From positions 1 to 17,221 of the forward strand of contig DYLB01000026.1 of NCBI GenBank assembly GCA_020722305.1: a stretch of 17,221 bases of DNA. Reading direction: 5' to 3'. How positions within the stretch are numbered: position 1 is the stretch's first letter; each line of letters begins with the position of its first letter. The notes under the pieces were generated by a model, which had not been told where the DNA came from, did not search any database, and was given only the letters and a program-made list of their open reading frames with translations. This document shows positions 7,493 through 14,535 of the stretch, piece after piece. Origin of the DNA: Anaerolinea thermophila. Its GTDB lineage: Bacteria > Chloroflexota > Anaerolineae > Anaerolineales > Villigracilaceae. The position numbers were made by a program, and so were the translations under genes.

Positions 7493-7915
7493 TTAGAACG
7501 GGAATTCGTCTTCGTCAACCTGATCTTCAAAGTTTTCTGCGGGAACGCCTTCGGCGCTCTGGCTGGCCTGGTTCGATTCGCGCCGGTCGCCGAGCATCAT
7601 CATCTCGTTGGCGACAATCTCCACCGAGGTGTGCTTGCCGCCTTCCTTATCGTCCCATTTGCGGGTTTGGAGCCGGCCTTCGATGTAAACTTGTTGGCCT
7701 TTGGTCAGGTATTGTTTGCAAATTTCGGCCAGGTTTCCCCAGGCGACCACGTTGAACCATTCGGTCTCGGAATGGCGTTCGCCATTGGCCGAGTTCCAGG
7801 AACGGCTGGTGGCAACCGTGAAGGTGGTCACAGGGCGGCCGGAAGGCGTGTAGCGCATTTCCGGGTCGCGTCCCAGGTGGCCGATGATCATCACTTTATT
7901 CAAACCGCGGCTCAT
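7493..7915 (-). CDS. ssb: single-stranded DNA-binding protein SSB
   Basis: This 140-residue protein coats single-stranded DNA during replication, recombination and repair and recruits partner enzymes. The OB fold occupies about 1-110, opening with MSRGLNKVMIIGHLGRDPE, and carries the aromatic DNA-contact positions Trp40, Trp53, Phe54 and Trp87. A short Gln/Ser/Glu-rich linker leads to the acidic C-terminal tip DEDEFPF, the docking peptide for SSB partners. The linker is short compared with the E. coli protein. AAGGAG precedes the ATG by about 7 nt. It sits between rpsF and rpsR, the usual arrangement linking replication and ribosomal protein expression. Confidence 0.97.
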   Translation of the reverse strand: MSRGLNKVMIIGHLGRDPEMRYTPSGRPVTTFTVATSRSWNSANGERHSETEWFNVVAWGNLAEICKQYLTKGQQVYIEGRLQTRKWDDKEGGKHTSVEIVANEMMMLGDRRESNQASQSAEGVPAENFEDQVDEDEFPF

Positions 7916-7969
7916 TCTGTTCTCCTTAAGAATTAACAGACTCAGAAACTGAAAATCAGGTGTGCGAAA

Positions 7970-8254
7970 CTAATTGGCTTGGGTAATCATGAAGCGGATT
8001 ACGGGTTCGTGGAACCGCAGGTTGCGGTCCAGCTCGTTCAGGCTGGCGGGGTCCAATTGGGCGTGCAGCAGGACGTAGTTGCCTTCGCGCTGTTTGCCGA
8101 TGGCATACGCCAGCCGGCGACGGCCCCAGACATCAACCTGGTCGACGCTGCCGCCGAAGTCGCTGATCCAGCCCTTGACCTTATCCACCGCGCCGTTGAA
8201 CGCGGTCTCATCCAGGTCGGGATGGACGATGCAAACGAGTTCGTATTTTCGCAT
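7970..8254 (-). CDS. rpsF: 30S ribosomal protein S6
   Basis: This is S6, 94 residues, partner of S18 on the 16S rRNA platform. The alpha-beta ferredoxin-like fold is evident from MRKYELVCIVHPDLDE at the start, WGRRRLAYAI in the middle and REGNYVLLHAQLDP near residue 60, with the last strand PVIRFMITQAN. The open frame extends 23 codons further upstream, but ATG 8254 is chosen because it gives the conserved N-terminus and is preceded by a perfect AGGAGG (plus-strand 8261-8266) 6 nt away. It heads the rpsF-ssb-rpsR operon and has its own promoter and structured leader. Confidence 0.96.
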   Translation of the reverse strand: MRKYELVCIVHPDLDETAFNGAVDKVKGWISDFGGSVDQVDVWGRRRLAYAIGKQREGNYVLLHAQLDPASLNELDRNLRFHEPVIRFMITQAN

Positions 8255-8279
8255 AGGGAGCCTCCTTTCCTTGGGTTTG

Positions 8280-8338
8280 CTCCCGTTCAACGCCGTAGGC
8301 GAGCCGGGAGTGGAAAGAGTCACACGTTGATGTGACTT
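8280..8338 (-). promoter_or_regulatory. structured leader of rpsF, candidate S6:S18 autoregulatory site
   Basis: Two hairpins lie between the predicted promoter and the rpsF ribosome binding site. The first pairs AGTCACA with TGTGACT around a 6-nt loop (8338-8319). The second pairs CTCCCG (8310-8305) with CGGGAG (8285-8280) and encloses CGCC-TAC-GGCG, leaving an asymmetric internal loop. In many bacteria the S6:S18 complex represses its operon through a hairpin with a conserved CCG element in the rpsF leader; the second hairpin contains CCG, but a match to the full consensus could not be verified here. Confidence 0.45.
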
Positions 8339-8356
8339 CTCAGTTAAACGGGCTGT

Positions 8357-8384
8357 AGTTTAGCACAGAGTAGGGGATTTGCAA
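8357..8384 (-). promoter_or_regulatory. promoter of the rpsF-ssb-rpsR operon
   Basis: On the minus strand TTGCAA (8384-8379) and an extended -10 TGC-TAAACT (8365-8357) are spaced by 16 nt. The predicted start near 8350 gives a leader of about 95 nt holding both hairpins. Confidence 0.6.
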
Positions 8385-8390
8385 AGGGCC

Positions 8391-8411
8391 GGAAAAAAAC
8401 GGAGTCGAAGC
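8391..8411 (-). terminator. probable weak terminator after the PHP gene
   Basis: Immediately after the PHP stop codon the minus strand can form a small GAG/CTC hairpin around a TTCG-containing loop, then reads CCG and seven T (8399-8393). The stem is short, so the call rests mainly on the U-tract and its place between the PHP gene and the rpsF promoter. Confidence 0.4.
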
Positions 8412-9473
8412 TCACCGGACATAAATCGGGTTGCTGTAAATCCAGCCGCGTTTGCGCCCCAGGTAATTCCGGTAGACTTCCACGCGGTAAACGCCCGGTT
8501 CGGTGGTGATATGGGTACAGATGACCTGGTTGCTCCAGCGCTTGAGGCGTTCGCCGTCTTTGAGCAGGCGGCACTCGGCCGCCTCCGGCAGGCGCACCTG
8601 GAGCGTGACCCCGCCCTGGGCCGGGATTTCGCCGCCCATGACGGCCGTCCGGTCCTTGCCCTGGGCTGTGAAACGGAACCCGCGTGTCGGTCCAGGAAGA
8701 TCGTACCCGATGAAGGCGCGGCCCTCGGCCAAGGCCTCCAGGATCATGCGTTTGTCGGCTTCGAAGTCTTCGCCGAGCGGGCGGGGAGTCAAGATGTGGG
8801 TGTTGACCGTGCGGAAATGGAAGCGATACGGGAAAATGTCCTTGTGGATCGGGCCAAACTTGTAGTGCAGGCAATGGGCGTCCGAGCCGCCGATGGCCAC
8901 GATCCGCTTGCCGCTTTCGAGCAGTTCGTCCCACTTTGCGAGGACTTCGGGCAGCGGGCCGCGTCCGATGAAGGCCGGGAAGTAGGCGTAGAAAATCCCG
9001 TGCGGGATGCTTTTTAGGCGGGATTTGAACTCGCTGAATCCGTTCCAGAGTTCGAGGCCGGTGAAGTTTTCCACCTCCCAGTCCACCCATGAGATGTCGC
9101 CCTCGTTGAAGGCGGGGGCAGCCAGGTCGCTGGGATGGGCGATGAAGGCCAGGCCTCCCGCGCCCCGCACGGCGTTGATCAGTTTCTGCGGGTCGTCGGC
9201 CAGCGAGGTCAGGTCGCGGCTGACGCCGAAGGCCAGCAGGTGGTTCTTCTGCGGGACGCGCAGCCGGTCGTGGATCTCCTCGGCCACCAGCAGAGCGAGC
9301 CGCCGCTTGCCCTCCCGGTAGTAGCCCTCGGGCCCGCGCACCAGCACGTTGTGGTCGGTGACGATGATCCCGTCCAGGCCGGTGTCCAGGGCCGCGGCAG
9401 CCAGGTCCTTGTGGGAGCCGCTCCCGTCCGAATAGGTGGTGTGCATGTGCAGGTTGATGACGAGTTCTTGCAT
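8412..9473 (-). CDS. PHP-domain metal-dependent phosphoesterase (CehA/McbA-like)
   Basis: This 353-residue protein has a PHP (polymerase and histidinol phosphatase) domain, a multi-metal phosphoesterase fold. The ligand motifs are in order: HMH at 9-11 with Asp16 (LHMHTTYSDGS), Asp40-His41 (TDHN), Glu66 (AEEIHD), His113 (IAHPSD), Glu141 and Asp198 with His200 (GGSDAH). A C-terminal segment (about 265-353) looks like a beta-sandwich and ends in WIYSNPIYVR, a layout typical of stand-alone CehA/McbA-type PHP proteins rather than of DNA polymerase PHP domains. No signal peptide is seen. Substrate is unknown; family members act on phosphomono- or diesters. A GAGG site precedes the ATG. The gene is divergent from secG and has no obvious functional partner nearby. 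Confidence 0.87.
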   Translation of the reverse strand: MQELVINLHMHTTYSDGSGSHKDLAAAALDTGLDGIIVTDHNVLVRGPEGYYREGKRRLALLVAEEIHDRLRVPQKNHLLAFGVSRDLTSLADDPQKLINAVRGAGGLAFIAHPSDLAAPAFNEGDISWVDWEVENFTGLELWNGFSEFKSRLKSIPHGIFYAYFPAFIGRGPLPEVLAKWDELLESGKRIVAIGGSDAHCLHYKFGPIHKDIFPYRFHFRTVNTHILTPRPLGEDFEADKRMILEALAEGRAFIGYDLPGPTRGFRFTAQGKDRTAVMGGEIPAQGGVTLQVRLPEAAECRLLKDGERLKRWSNQVICTHITTEPGVYRVEVYRNYLGRKRGWIYSNPIYVR

Positions 9474-9484
9474 GAGACCTCTGG

Positions 9485-9514
9485 TTGACGATTTTCTGGT
9501 ATCGCAGGTATAAT
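9485..9514 (+). promoter_or_regulatory. sigma70-type promoter of secG
   Basis: TTGACG (9485-9490) and a consensus TATAAT (9509-9514) are spaced by 18 nt, with the predicted start near 9521. The ribosome binding site AGGAGG follows at 9532-9537, 11 nt from the ATG. The best promoter match in the window. Confidence 0.8.
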
Positions 9515-9548
9515 TCCGGCGCTATTATAGCAGGAGGCTTAACTAAAA

Positions 9549-9773
9549 ATGCTCAATGTCATCCACATCAGTTTGATCATCGTTTCCATTGCCCTGATCG
9601 TCAGTGTCATCTTGCAGAGCAAGGGCGCCGGCCTGGGCGGGTTGACCGGGGCCGATACCGGCGGCGTCTTTACCGCCCGGCGCGGGATCGAGCGCACCCT
9701 GTTCTGGGCGACCATCGTCCTTTCGGTGCTGTTCTTCGCCCTGGCGATCACCGCGGTCTTCCTTTCACGTTAG
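9549..9773 (+). CDS. secG: preprotein translocase subunit SecG
   Basis: This 74-residue protein is the small SecG subunit of the SecYEG channel in the cytoplasmic membrane. Two membrane helices (about 3-22 and 52-71) flank the conserved loop ILQSKGAGLGG (21-31) and the segment FTARRGIERTLFWATI. Length and topology match the family. The start is fixed by AGGAGG upstream and by the N-terminal helix. It is monocistronic by appearance, with a strong promoter before it and a terminator-like hairpin after it. Confidence 0.93.
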   Translation: MLNVIHISLIIVSIALIVSVILQSKGAGLGGLTGADTGGVFTARRGIERTLFWATIVLSVLFFALAITAVFLSR

Positions 9774-9790
9774 ATTATCACGCGCATCCG

Positions 9791-9852
9791 AAGGCCATTG
9801 ACCTGCGCGCGGCCGCATGGGCCGGTTGAGGGTCGAGTGGCCTTTCTTTTTT
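9791..9852 (+). terminator. branched hairpin plus T-tract after secG
   Basis: AAGGCCA (9791-9797) pairs with TGGCCTT (9838-9844), GACC (9800-9803) with GGTC (9831-9834), and CGGCC (9810-9814) with GGCCG (9820-9824), followed by TTTCTTTTTT. This is a convincing intrinsic terminator for secG. It ends only 6 nt before the start of the next gene, so it could also act as an attenuator for it. Confidence 0.7.
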
Positions 9853-9858
9853 GTCCCT

Positions 9859-11544
9859 ATGAAACGCTTACGCTGGCAAATCCTGGTCGTGCTCGTCACG
9901 CTGGTCGTGGTGGCAGTGCTGTTGTTGAGCCAGCAGCCAGCCCTCCAGCAGACGTTCGTCTCCCAGCCCGTTTCGGGCGGGGTCTACACCGAGGCCATGG
10001 CGGGTTCGCTCAGCCGTCTCAACCCGCTCCTGGACCTGAACAACACTGCCGACCGGGCCGTGGACCGGCTGCTCTTCGGCAGTCTGATCCGCTTCGACGG
10101 GCGCGGCATCCCGCAGCCCGACCTGGCCCAGTCTTGGGGCATTTCGGTGGACGGCACACTCTACAACATCTCCATCCGCCCCGAGGCGGTCTGGCATGAC
10201 GGCGAGCCTGTTACCAGCGACGACGTGATCTTCACCCTCGACCTGCTGATGAGCAGCGTTTCGGCCTACCCGGACGACGTCAAGGAGATGTGGAAGACGG
10301 TCCAGGTCGAGCGGCTGAACGACAAGACGATCAAGTTCACCCTGCCCGAACCGTTCGCCCCGTTCCTCGATTACCTGACCTTCGGCCTGCTCCCGAAACA
10401 CCTGCTCGAGTCCACGCCCCCGGAGGGATTGCAAGACGCCGAGTTCAACATCCGCCCGGTGGGATCGGGGCCGTACAAGTTCGACCACCTGCTGGTCGAG
10501 GGCGGCCAGATCACGGGCATTGTGTTGACGGCTTTCGAGGACTACTACGCCCAGGCTCCCTTCATCCAGCAGGTCGTCTTCCGCTACTACCCGACCGCTC
10601 GCGAGGCGCTGACCGCCTACCAGCAGGGTGAAGTGCTCGGGGTCAGCCAGATCACGCCCGACGTCCTGGAAGAAGCGCTTGGGGAACCCACCCTTTCGGT
10701 CTACACCGGCCGTCTCCCGGAGATGAGCCTGGTGCTGCTCAACCTCGACAATCCCGAAACTGCCTTCCTGCAGGAAACCGAAGTCCGCCGGGCGCTGATG
10801 CTCGGCCTCAACCGCCAGCGGATAGTGGATACCCTGCTGCAAGGCCAGGCCATCGTCGCCGACGGCCCGCTCTTCCCCGGCACCTGGGCCTATTACGATG
10901 AGATCGAACGCCTCACGTATGACCCGGAAGCCGCGACCGAAATGCTGATCGCGGCCGGTTACACCATCCCGGCCGCCGGCGGGGAGGTGCGCGAAAAAGA
11001 AGGCACGGCGCTGTCCTTCACCCTGCTCCACCCGGACGACGAACTCCACACCGCGATTGCCCAGTCCATCCAGGGCGATTGGGCCAAACTGGGCGTGCGG
11101 GTCAATTTACAAGCCCTCCCCTACGACCAGTTGTTCTTCGACCATCTGGTGACGCGCCAGTACCAGGCCGCGCTGGTGGATTTGAACCTGACCCGCTCCC
11201 CCGACCCCGACCCGTATCCGTTCTGGCACCAGGCCGAGGCCACCGGCGGGCAGAACTACTCCCAGTGGAACAGCCAGCCTGCCAGCGAATTCCTCGAGCA
11301 GGCCCGGGTCGAGGTCGATCCGGCCGAGCGGCTGCGGCTGTACCATAATTTCCAGGTAACGTTCGCCAAGGAACTGCCCTCCCTGCCGCTCTTTTACCCG
11401 GTCTACTCCTTCGGCGTGGACTCGCAGGTACAGGGGGTGCAGATGCCGCCGCTCTTCGAGCCGGCCGACCGCCTCGCGACCATCAACACCTGGTTCCTGG
11501 TGACCCGGCGCGGCGTCGAACCGACGGCTACGGCCATCCCATAA
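9859..11544 (+). CDS. family 5 extracellular solute-binding protein (oligopeptide type)
   Basis: This 561-residue protein is the ligand-binding component of an ABC importer for peptides or nickel-type ligands. A hydrophobic N-terminal segment (about 8-24) has no lipobox cysteine, so it is a signal anchor or cleaved signal peptide. The family 5 body follows: YTEAMAGSLSRLNPLLD, the VWHDGEPVTSDDVIFTLD block (about 110-127), the GSGPYKF motif near 201-207, the EVRRALMLGLNRQ helix and a C-terminal LPLFYPVY segment. ATG 9859 is preferred because the in-frame ATG at 9817 lies inside the terminator hairpin and adds a non-hydrophobic extension. No Shine-Dalgarno sequence is visible. No permease or ATPase genes are adjacent, so its transporter is encoded elsewhere. 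An M20 peptidase two genes on fits peptide use. Confidence 0.87.
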   Translation: MKRLRWQILVVLVTLVVVAVLLLSQQPALQQTFVSQPVSGGVYTEAMAGSLSRLNPLLDLNNTADRAVDRLLFGSLIRFDGRGIPQPDLAQSWGISVDGTLYNISIRPEAVWHDGEPVTSDDVIFTLDLLMSSVSAYPDDVKEMWKTVQVERLNDKTIKFTLPEPFAPFLDYLTFGLLPKHLLESTPPEGLQDAEFNIRPVGSGPYKFDHLLVEGGQITGIVLTAFEDYYAQAPFIQQVVFRYYPTAREALTAYQQGEVLGVSQITPDVLEEALGEPTLSVYTGRLPEMSLVLLNLDNPETAFLQETEVRRALMLGLNRQRIVDTLLQGQAIVADGPLFPGTWAYYDEIERLTYDPEAATEMLIAAGYTIPAAGGEVREKEGTALSFTLLHPDDELHTAIAQSIQGDWAKLGVRVNLQALPYDQLFFDHLVTRQYQAALVDLNLTRSPDPDPYPFWHQAEATGGQNYSQWNSQPASEFLEQARVEVDPAERLRLYHNFQVTFAKELPSLPLFYPVYSFGVDSQVQGVQMPPLFEPADRLATINTWFLVTRRGVEPTATAIP

Positions 11545-11553
11545 CGAGAATCC

Positions 11554-12111
11554 ATGCCAGCCAGGGAAACCGATCTGCAATTCGTCAAGGCCGGAGTTGA
11601 AGACCTGCCTGCTTACCTGTTATCGAAAGAACTGTTCTGGCCGTTGAGCGCCCCGAAGTCAGGGTATTCGCTGCCGCGCTTCACCCTCGGCGGTCTGCTG
11701 GCAGCCCTGCGGCGTTTGCAAGCGTATGCCGACACCCCGGCCAAACAGGCCGAAGTCCGGGATTTCGAGCGGCGTGTGGATGCCCTGCGCAGCTCCCGGC
11801 GCGTGGCCTGGGAGAACAAGGCCGCCCACGAGTTCGGGGCGCGCTTCAGGCTCTGGCAGAACTATCTCTCGGACCTGCGGCAGGCTCCCGATAACCACGC
11901 CGATTCCTACGCCCACGAAGTATCCTGGCGGGTGCTGCTGGAACTGCTGGCCGCCGAACTGCCGGTCCCGCCGCCCGAAAGCTCCGCCCTGGCCAGGCTG
12001 GATTCCGCCCTGAAATCCCGCTGGCGTCCCGGAGAATTCATCTGGGCGCGGGAGCTGAAACCTGTTTTCCCGGAGCAGCCGTTCTGGTATCTTTACGGGA
12101 ATGTTCGATAA
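11554..12111 (+). CDS. uncharacterised protein
   Basis: This 185-residue reading frame starts 9 nt after the solute-binding protein stop and ends 21 nt before the M20 peptidase, which together with its codon use supports a real gene. I do not recognise a family. It is predicted cytosolic, with no signal peptide or membrane segment. It is mostly helical and rich in Leu, Ala and Arg, with aromatic clusters at FWPL (28-31), SWRVLLELLAAEL (about 123-135) and the C-terminal FWYLYGNVR. There are no cysteines and no evident catalytic motif. The ATG has only a weak upstream GAG, so it is probably translated by coupling to the preceding gene. Confidence 0.75.
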   Translation: MPARETDLQFVKAGVEDLPAYLLSKELFWPLSAPKSGYSLPRFTLGGLLAALRRLQAYADTPAKQAEVRDFERRVDALRSSRRVAWENKAAHEFGARFRLWQNYLSDLRQAPDNHADSYAHEVSWRVLLELLAAELPVPPPESSALARLDSALKSRWRPGEFIWARELKPVFPEQPFWYLYGNVR

Positions 12112-12132
12112 AAACCACCCCAGGAGACCCCA

Positions 12133-13497
12133 ATGCAAGTACAAGCCCTGCAATACGCTCGCGCACACCGCGAGCAATTCCTGAACGACTTGAAAGCCAT
12201 TGTTTCCATTCCCTCGGTTTCCACCGACGACGCCTATAAACCCGACATCCAGAAGGCCGCCGAATGGGTGGCCGCCCAACTGCGTGATCTCGGCATGGAC
12301 AAGGTCCAGGTCTACCCTACCGCCCGGCATCCCGTCGTTTACGGCGAATGGCTGGGGGCCGGGGCGGATCAGCCGACCGTGCTGATCTACGGCCACTACG
12401 ACGTCCAACCGGTGGACCCGGTGGAGCTGTGGACGACCCCGCCCTTCGAGCCAACCCTGCGCGGCGACAACCTCTACGGCCGCGGCGCCTCGGACATGAA
12501 GGGCCAGGTGGCTGCCTCGCTCAAAGCCGTCGAAGCGATCACCCGAACCGGGAGCCTGCCGGTGAACGTCAAGTGGCTGATCGAGGGCGAGGAGGAAATC
12601 GGCTCGCCCAGCCTGGCGGCCTTTATCGCCGACAACAAGGACCTGCTGGCTTGCGACGTCTGCCTCAACCCGGATGCCGGGATGCTCGGCCCCGACCTGC
12701 CGACCATCACCTATGCCCTGCGCGGCCTGGCCTATTTCGAGATCCGCCTCAAGGGGCCGGACCACGACCTGCACTCCGGGATCAGCGGCGGCGTGGTGCG
12801 CAACCCGGCCAACGAGCTGGCCCGTCTCATCGCCGGGATGCACGACGAGAATAACCACATCACCCTGCCCGGTTTCTACGACCGGGTCCGTGAACTGGAC
12901 GCGGACGAACGGGCCGAACTGGCCCGCCTGGCTATGGACGAGGCCTTCTACAAGAAGCAAACCGGCGTCCCGGCGTTGTGGGGCGAAAAAGGCTATTCGC
13001 CGGTGGAACGCACGGGCGCGCGTCCCACGCTCGACGTCAACGGGATTATCGCCGGCTGGACCGGCCCGGGCGGGAAGACCGTCATCCCCGCCGAGGCCAT
13101 GGCCAAGGTCTCGTGCCGCCTCGTCCCCGACCAGGACCCGAGCGAAATCTTCGAAAGCCTGAAACAATATATGCGGGAAAACGCCCCCGAAACCGTCAGT
13201 TGGGAGGTCGTCGAAGTCACCAAAGGCAGCCCGGCCTCGATCTCAGACCGAAACAATTTCGCGGTCCGGGCGATGAGCGCGGCAATGGAGTCGGTCTGGG
13301 GCAAACGCCCGGTCTTCAAGCGGGAGGGCGGCTCGGTGCCGGTGGTCGGGCAGATGCAGTCGCTGCTGAAGGTCGAATCGGTGCTGATCGGCTTCGGCCT
13401 GCCGGACGACAACCTGCACGCTCCCAACGAGAAGCTGACCCTGCCGGTCTGGTACAAGGGTATCGAAGCCTTGATCCACTTTTTCTACAATTTATAA
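12133..13497 (+). CDS. M20 family metallodipeptidase
   Basis: This 454-residue cytosolic enzyme belongs to the di-zinc M20 peptidase family (carnosinase/CNDP-like branch), which hydrolyses dipeptides or related amides. The metal and catalytic residues are in place: His88 and Asp90 (GHYDVQP), bridging Asp121 (GRGASDMKG), general base Glu154 and ligand Glu155 (EGEEEIGS), Asp181 (NPDAGML) and His429 (NLHAPNE). The inserted dimerisation domain (about 205-375) has HDLHSGISGG at 211-220, whose His214 contributes to the partner's active site in relatives. AGGAG 6 nt before the ATG fixes the start. It lies in the same run of genes as the solute-binding protein, consistent with processing of imported peptides. 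Precise substrate unknown. Confidence 0.93.
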   Translation: MQVQALQYARAHREQFLNDLKAIVSIPSVSTDDAYKPDIQKAAEWVAAQLRDLGMDKVQVYPTARHPVVYGEWLGAGADQPTVLIYGHYDVQPVDPVELWTTPPFEPTLRGDNLYGRGASDMKGQVAASLKAVEAITRTGSLPVNVKWLIEGEEEIGSPSLAAFIADNKDLLACDVCLNPDAGMLGPDLPTITYALRGLAYFEIRLKGPDHDLHSGISGGVVRNPANELARLIAGMHDENNHITLPGFYDRVRELDADERAELARLAMDEAFYKKQTGVPALWGEKGYSPVERTGARPTLDVNGIIAGWTGPGGKTVIPAEAMAKVSCRLVPDQDPSEIFESLKQYMRENAPETVSWEVVEVTKGSPASISDRNNFAVRAMSAAMESVWGKRPVFKREGGSVPVVGQMQSLLKVESVLIGFGLPDDNLHAPNEKLTLPVWYKGIEALIHFFYNL

Positions 13498-13503
13498 TTC
13501 GCC

Positions 13504-13526
13504 GGGGCGGGTCTCAGATCCGCCCC
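13504..13526. repeat. REP-like GC-rich palindrome
   Basis: GGGGCGG (13504-13510) pairs with CCGCCCC (13520-13526), and G-T, T-A and C-G pairs extend the stem to a tight loop. It lies between the M20 peptidase stop and the DUF1385 ribosome binding site. There is no T-tract, so it does not look like a terminator; its composition resembles small dispersed palindromes found in many bacterial genomes. Copy number in the genome is unknown. Confidence 0.55.
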
Positions 13527-13543
13527 TAAAAAGGATTACCGGT

Positions 13544-14482
13544 ATGGAAGATCGAATTATCACATACGGCGGGCAGGCCGTGATCGAAGGGGTGATGATG
13601 CGTGGCCAGAAAGCCTTCGCGGTGGCAATGCGCAGCCCCGAAGGGAAGATCGTCGTCCACACGGAGCCGCTGGCAAAGCTGTACCGGAGCAAGATCACCA
13701 AAATCCCCTTCCTGCGCGGCGTGATCCTGCTCTGGGACGCCCTCGGCCTGGGGATGCGCGCCCTGACCCTGGCCGCCAACGTCCAGACCGGCAAGGACGA
13801 AAAGCTGGAAGGCCCGGCGCTCTACCTGACCCTGGGCTTTTCCCTGATACTGGGAATCGGCCTGTTCTTCGTCCTGCCGGCCGCCCTGGTTGGCGGGGTG
13901 GAATATTTGCTGGCCTTGTTCCAGTCCGGGCAGGCCAGCGCGCTCCAGATGGCGGGACTGGGATTGCTGGAACTGTCGCCTTTTTGGGCGAATTTACTCG
14001 AAGGTGTGATCCGGCTGGCGATCCTGGTCGGGTATATCTGGGCCATCGGTCAGATCCCCGACATCCGCCGGGTGTTCGGCTATCACGGGGCGGAGCATAA
14101 GACCATCAACGCCTACGAAGCCGGGGCCGAACTGACGCCGGAAAACGTGGCGAAGTTCTCGCGGGAACATCCCCGCTGCGGCACGGCCTTCCTGTTGACC
14201 CTGGTGCTGGTCTCGATCCTGGTTTTCACCCTGCTCGGCGACCTGACCCTATTCTGGAAGCTGGCCTCCCGCATCCTGCTCATCCCGCTCCTGGCTGGGA
14301 TCGCGGTCGAGTACATCCGCTGGACGGCGAACCACCTCGACTCGAAATTCGTACAGGCGATCATCCGCCCAAACCTGGCGCTCCAGTCGCTGACCACCCG
14401 TGAGCCGGATTTGCAGATGCTGGAAGTGGCGATTGCTTCGTTCAATGCGATGCGCGAGGCCGAAGCGGAACTGGTGGCCTGA
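13544..14482 (+). CDS. DUF1385 (YqhQ-like) membrane protein
   Basis: This 312-residue protein belongs to the DUF1385 family, which includes B. subtilis YqhQ and has no settled function. Family blocks are all present: GGQAVIEGVMMR at 9-20, FGYHGAEHKTINAYE at 178-192 (its His and Glu residues suggest a metal site), HPRCGTAF at 209-216 and the C-terminal LTTREPD with MLEVAIASF. Hydrophobic segments near 94-118, 150-170, 213-233 and 240-258 predict a multi-spanning inner-membrane protein. AAGGA lies 8 nt before the ATG. It follows the M20 peptidase by 46 nt and may share its transcript. Family assignment is firm; function is not. Confidence 0.9.
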   Translation: MEDRIITYGGQAVIEGVMMRGQKAFAVAMRSPEGKIVVHTEPLAKLYRSKITKIPFLRGVILLWDALGLGMRALTLAANVQTGKDEKLEGPALYLTLGFSLILGIGLFFVLPAALVGGVEYLLALFQSGQASALQMAGLGLLELSPFWANLLEGVIRLAILVGYIWAIGQIPDIRRVFGYHGAEHKTINAYEAGAELTPENVAKFSREHPRCGTAFLLTLVLVSILVFTLLGDLTLFWKLASRILLIPLLAGIAVEYIRWTANHLDSKFVQAIIRPNLALQSLTTREPDLQMLEVAIASFNAMREAEAELVA

Positions 14483-14496
14483 GATGTGGAATTTCC

Positions 14497-14518
14497 GCTC
14501 AATGGGCCATTGTTGAGC
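14497..14518 (+). terminator. weak stem-loop after the DUF1385 gene
   Basis: GCTCAA (14497-14502) pairs with TTGAGC (14513-14518), and an inner palindrome CAATGG-G-CCATTG overlaps it. Only TTTGC follows, so termination would be inefficient. It lies just ahead of the nucleotidyltransferase gene. Confidence 0.3.
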
Positions 14519-14527
14519 TTTGCAATG

Positions 14528-14533
14528 TATAAT
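14528..14533 (+). promoter_or_regulatory. consensus -10 box before the nucleotidyltransferase gene
   Basis: A perfect TATAAT ends 2 nt before ATG 14536, without a good -35 box. If it is used, transcription would begin near 14540, downstream of that ATG, and translation would have to start at GTG 14548. Confidence 0.4.
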
Positions 14534-14535
14534 GG

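Noticed and set aside
9817..9858. Upstream ATG giving the solute-binding protein a 14-residue extension
   Set aside because: The ATG lies in the loop of the secG terminator hairpin and the extension precedes an otherwise normal signal segment.
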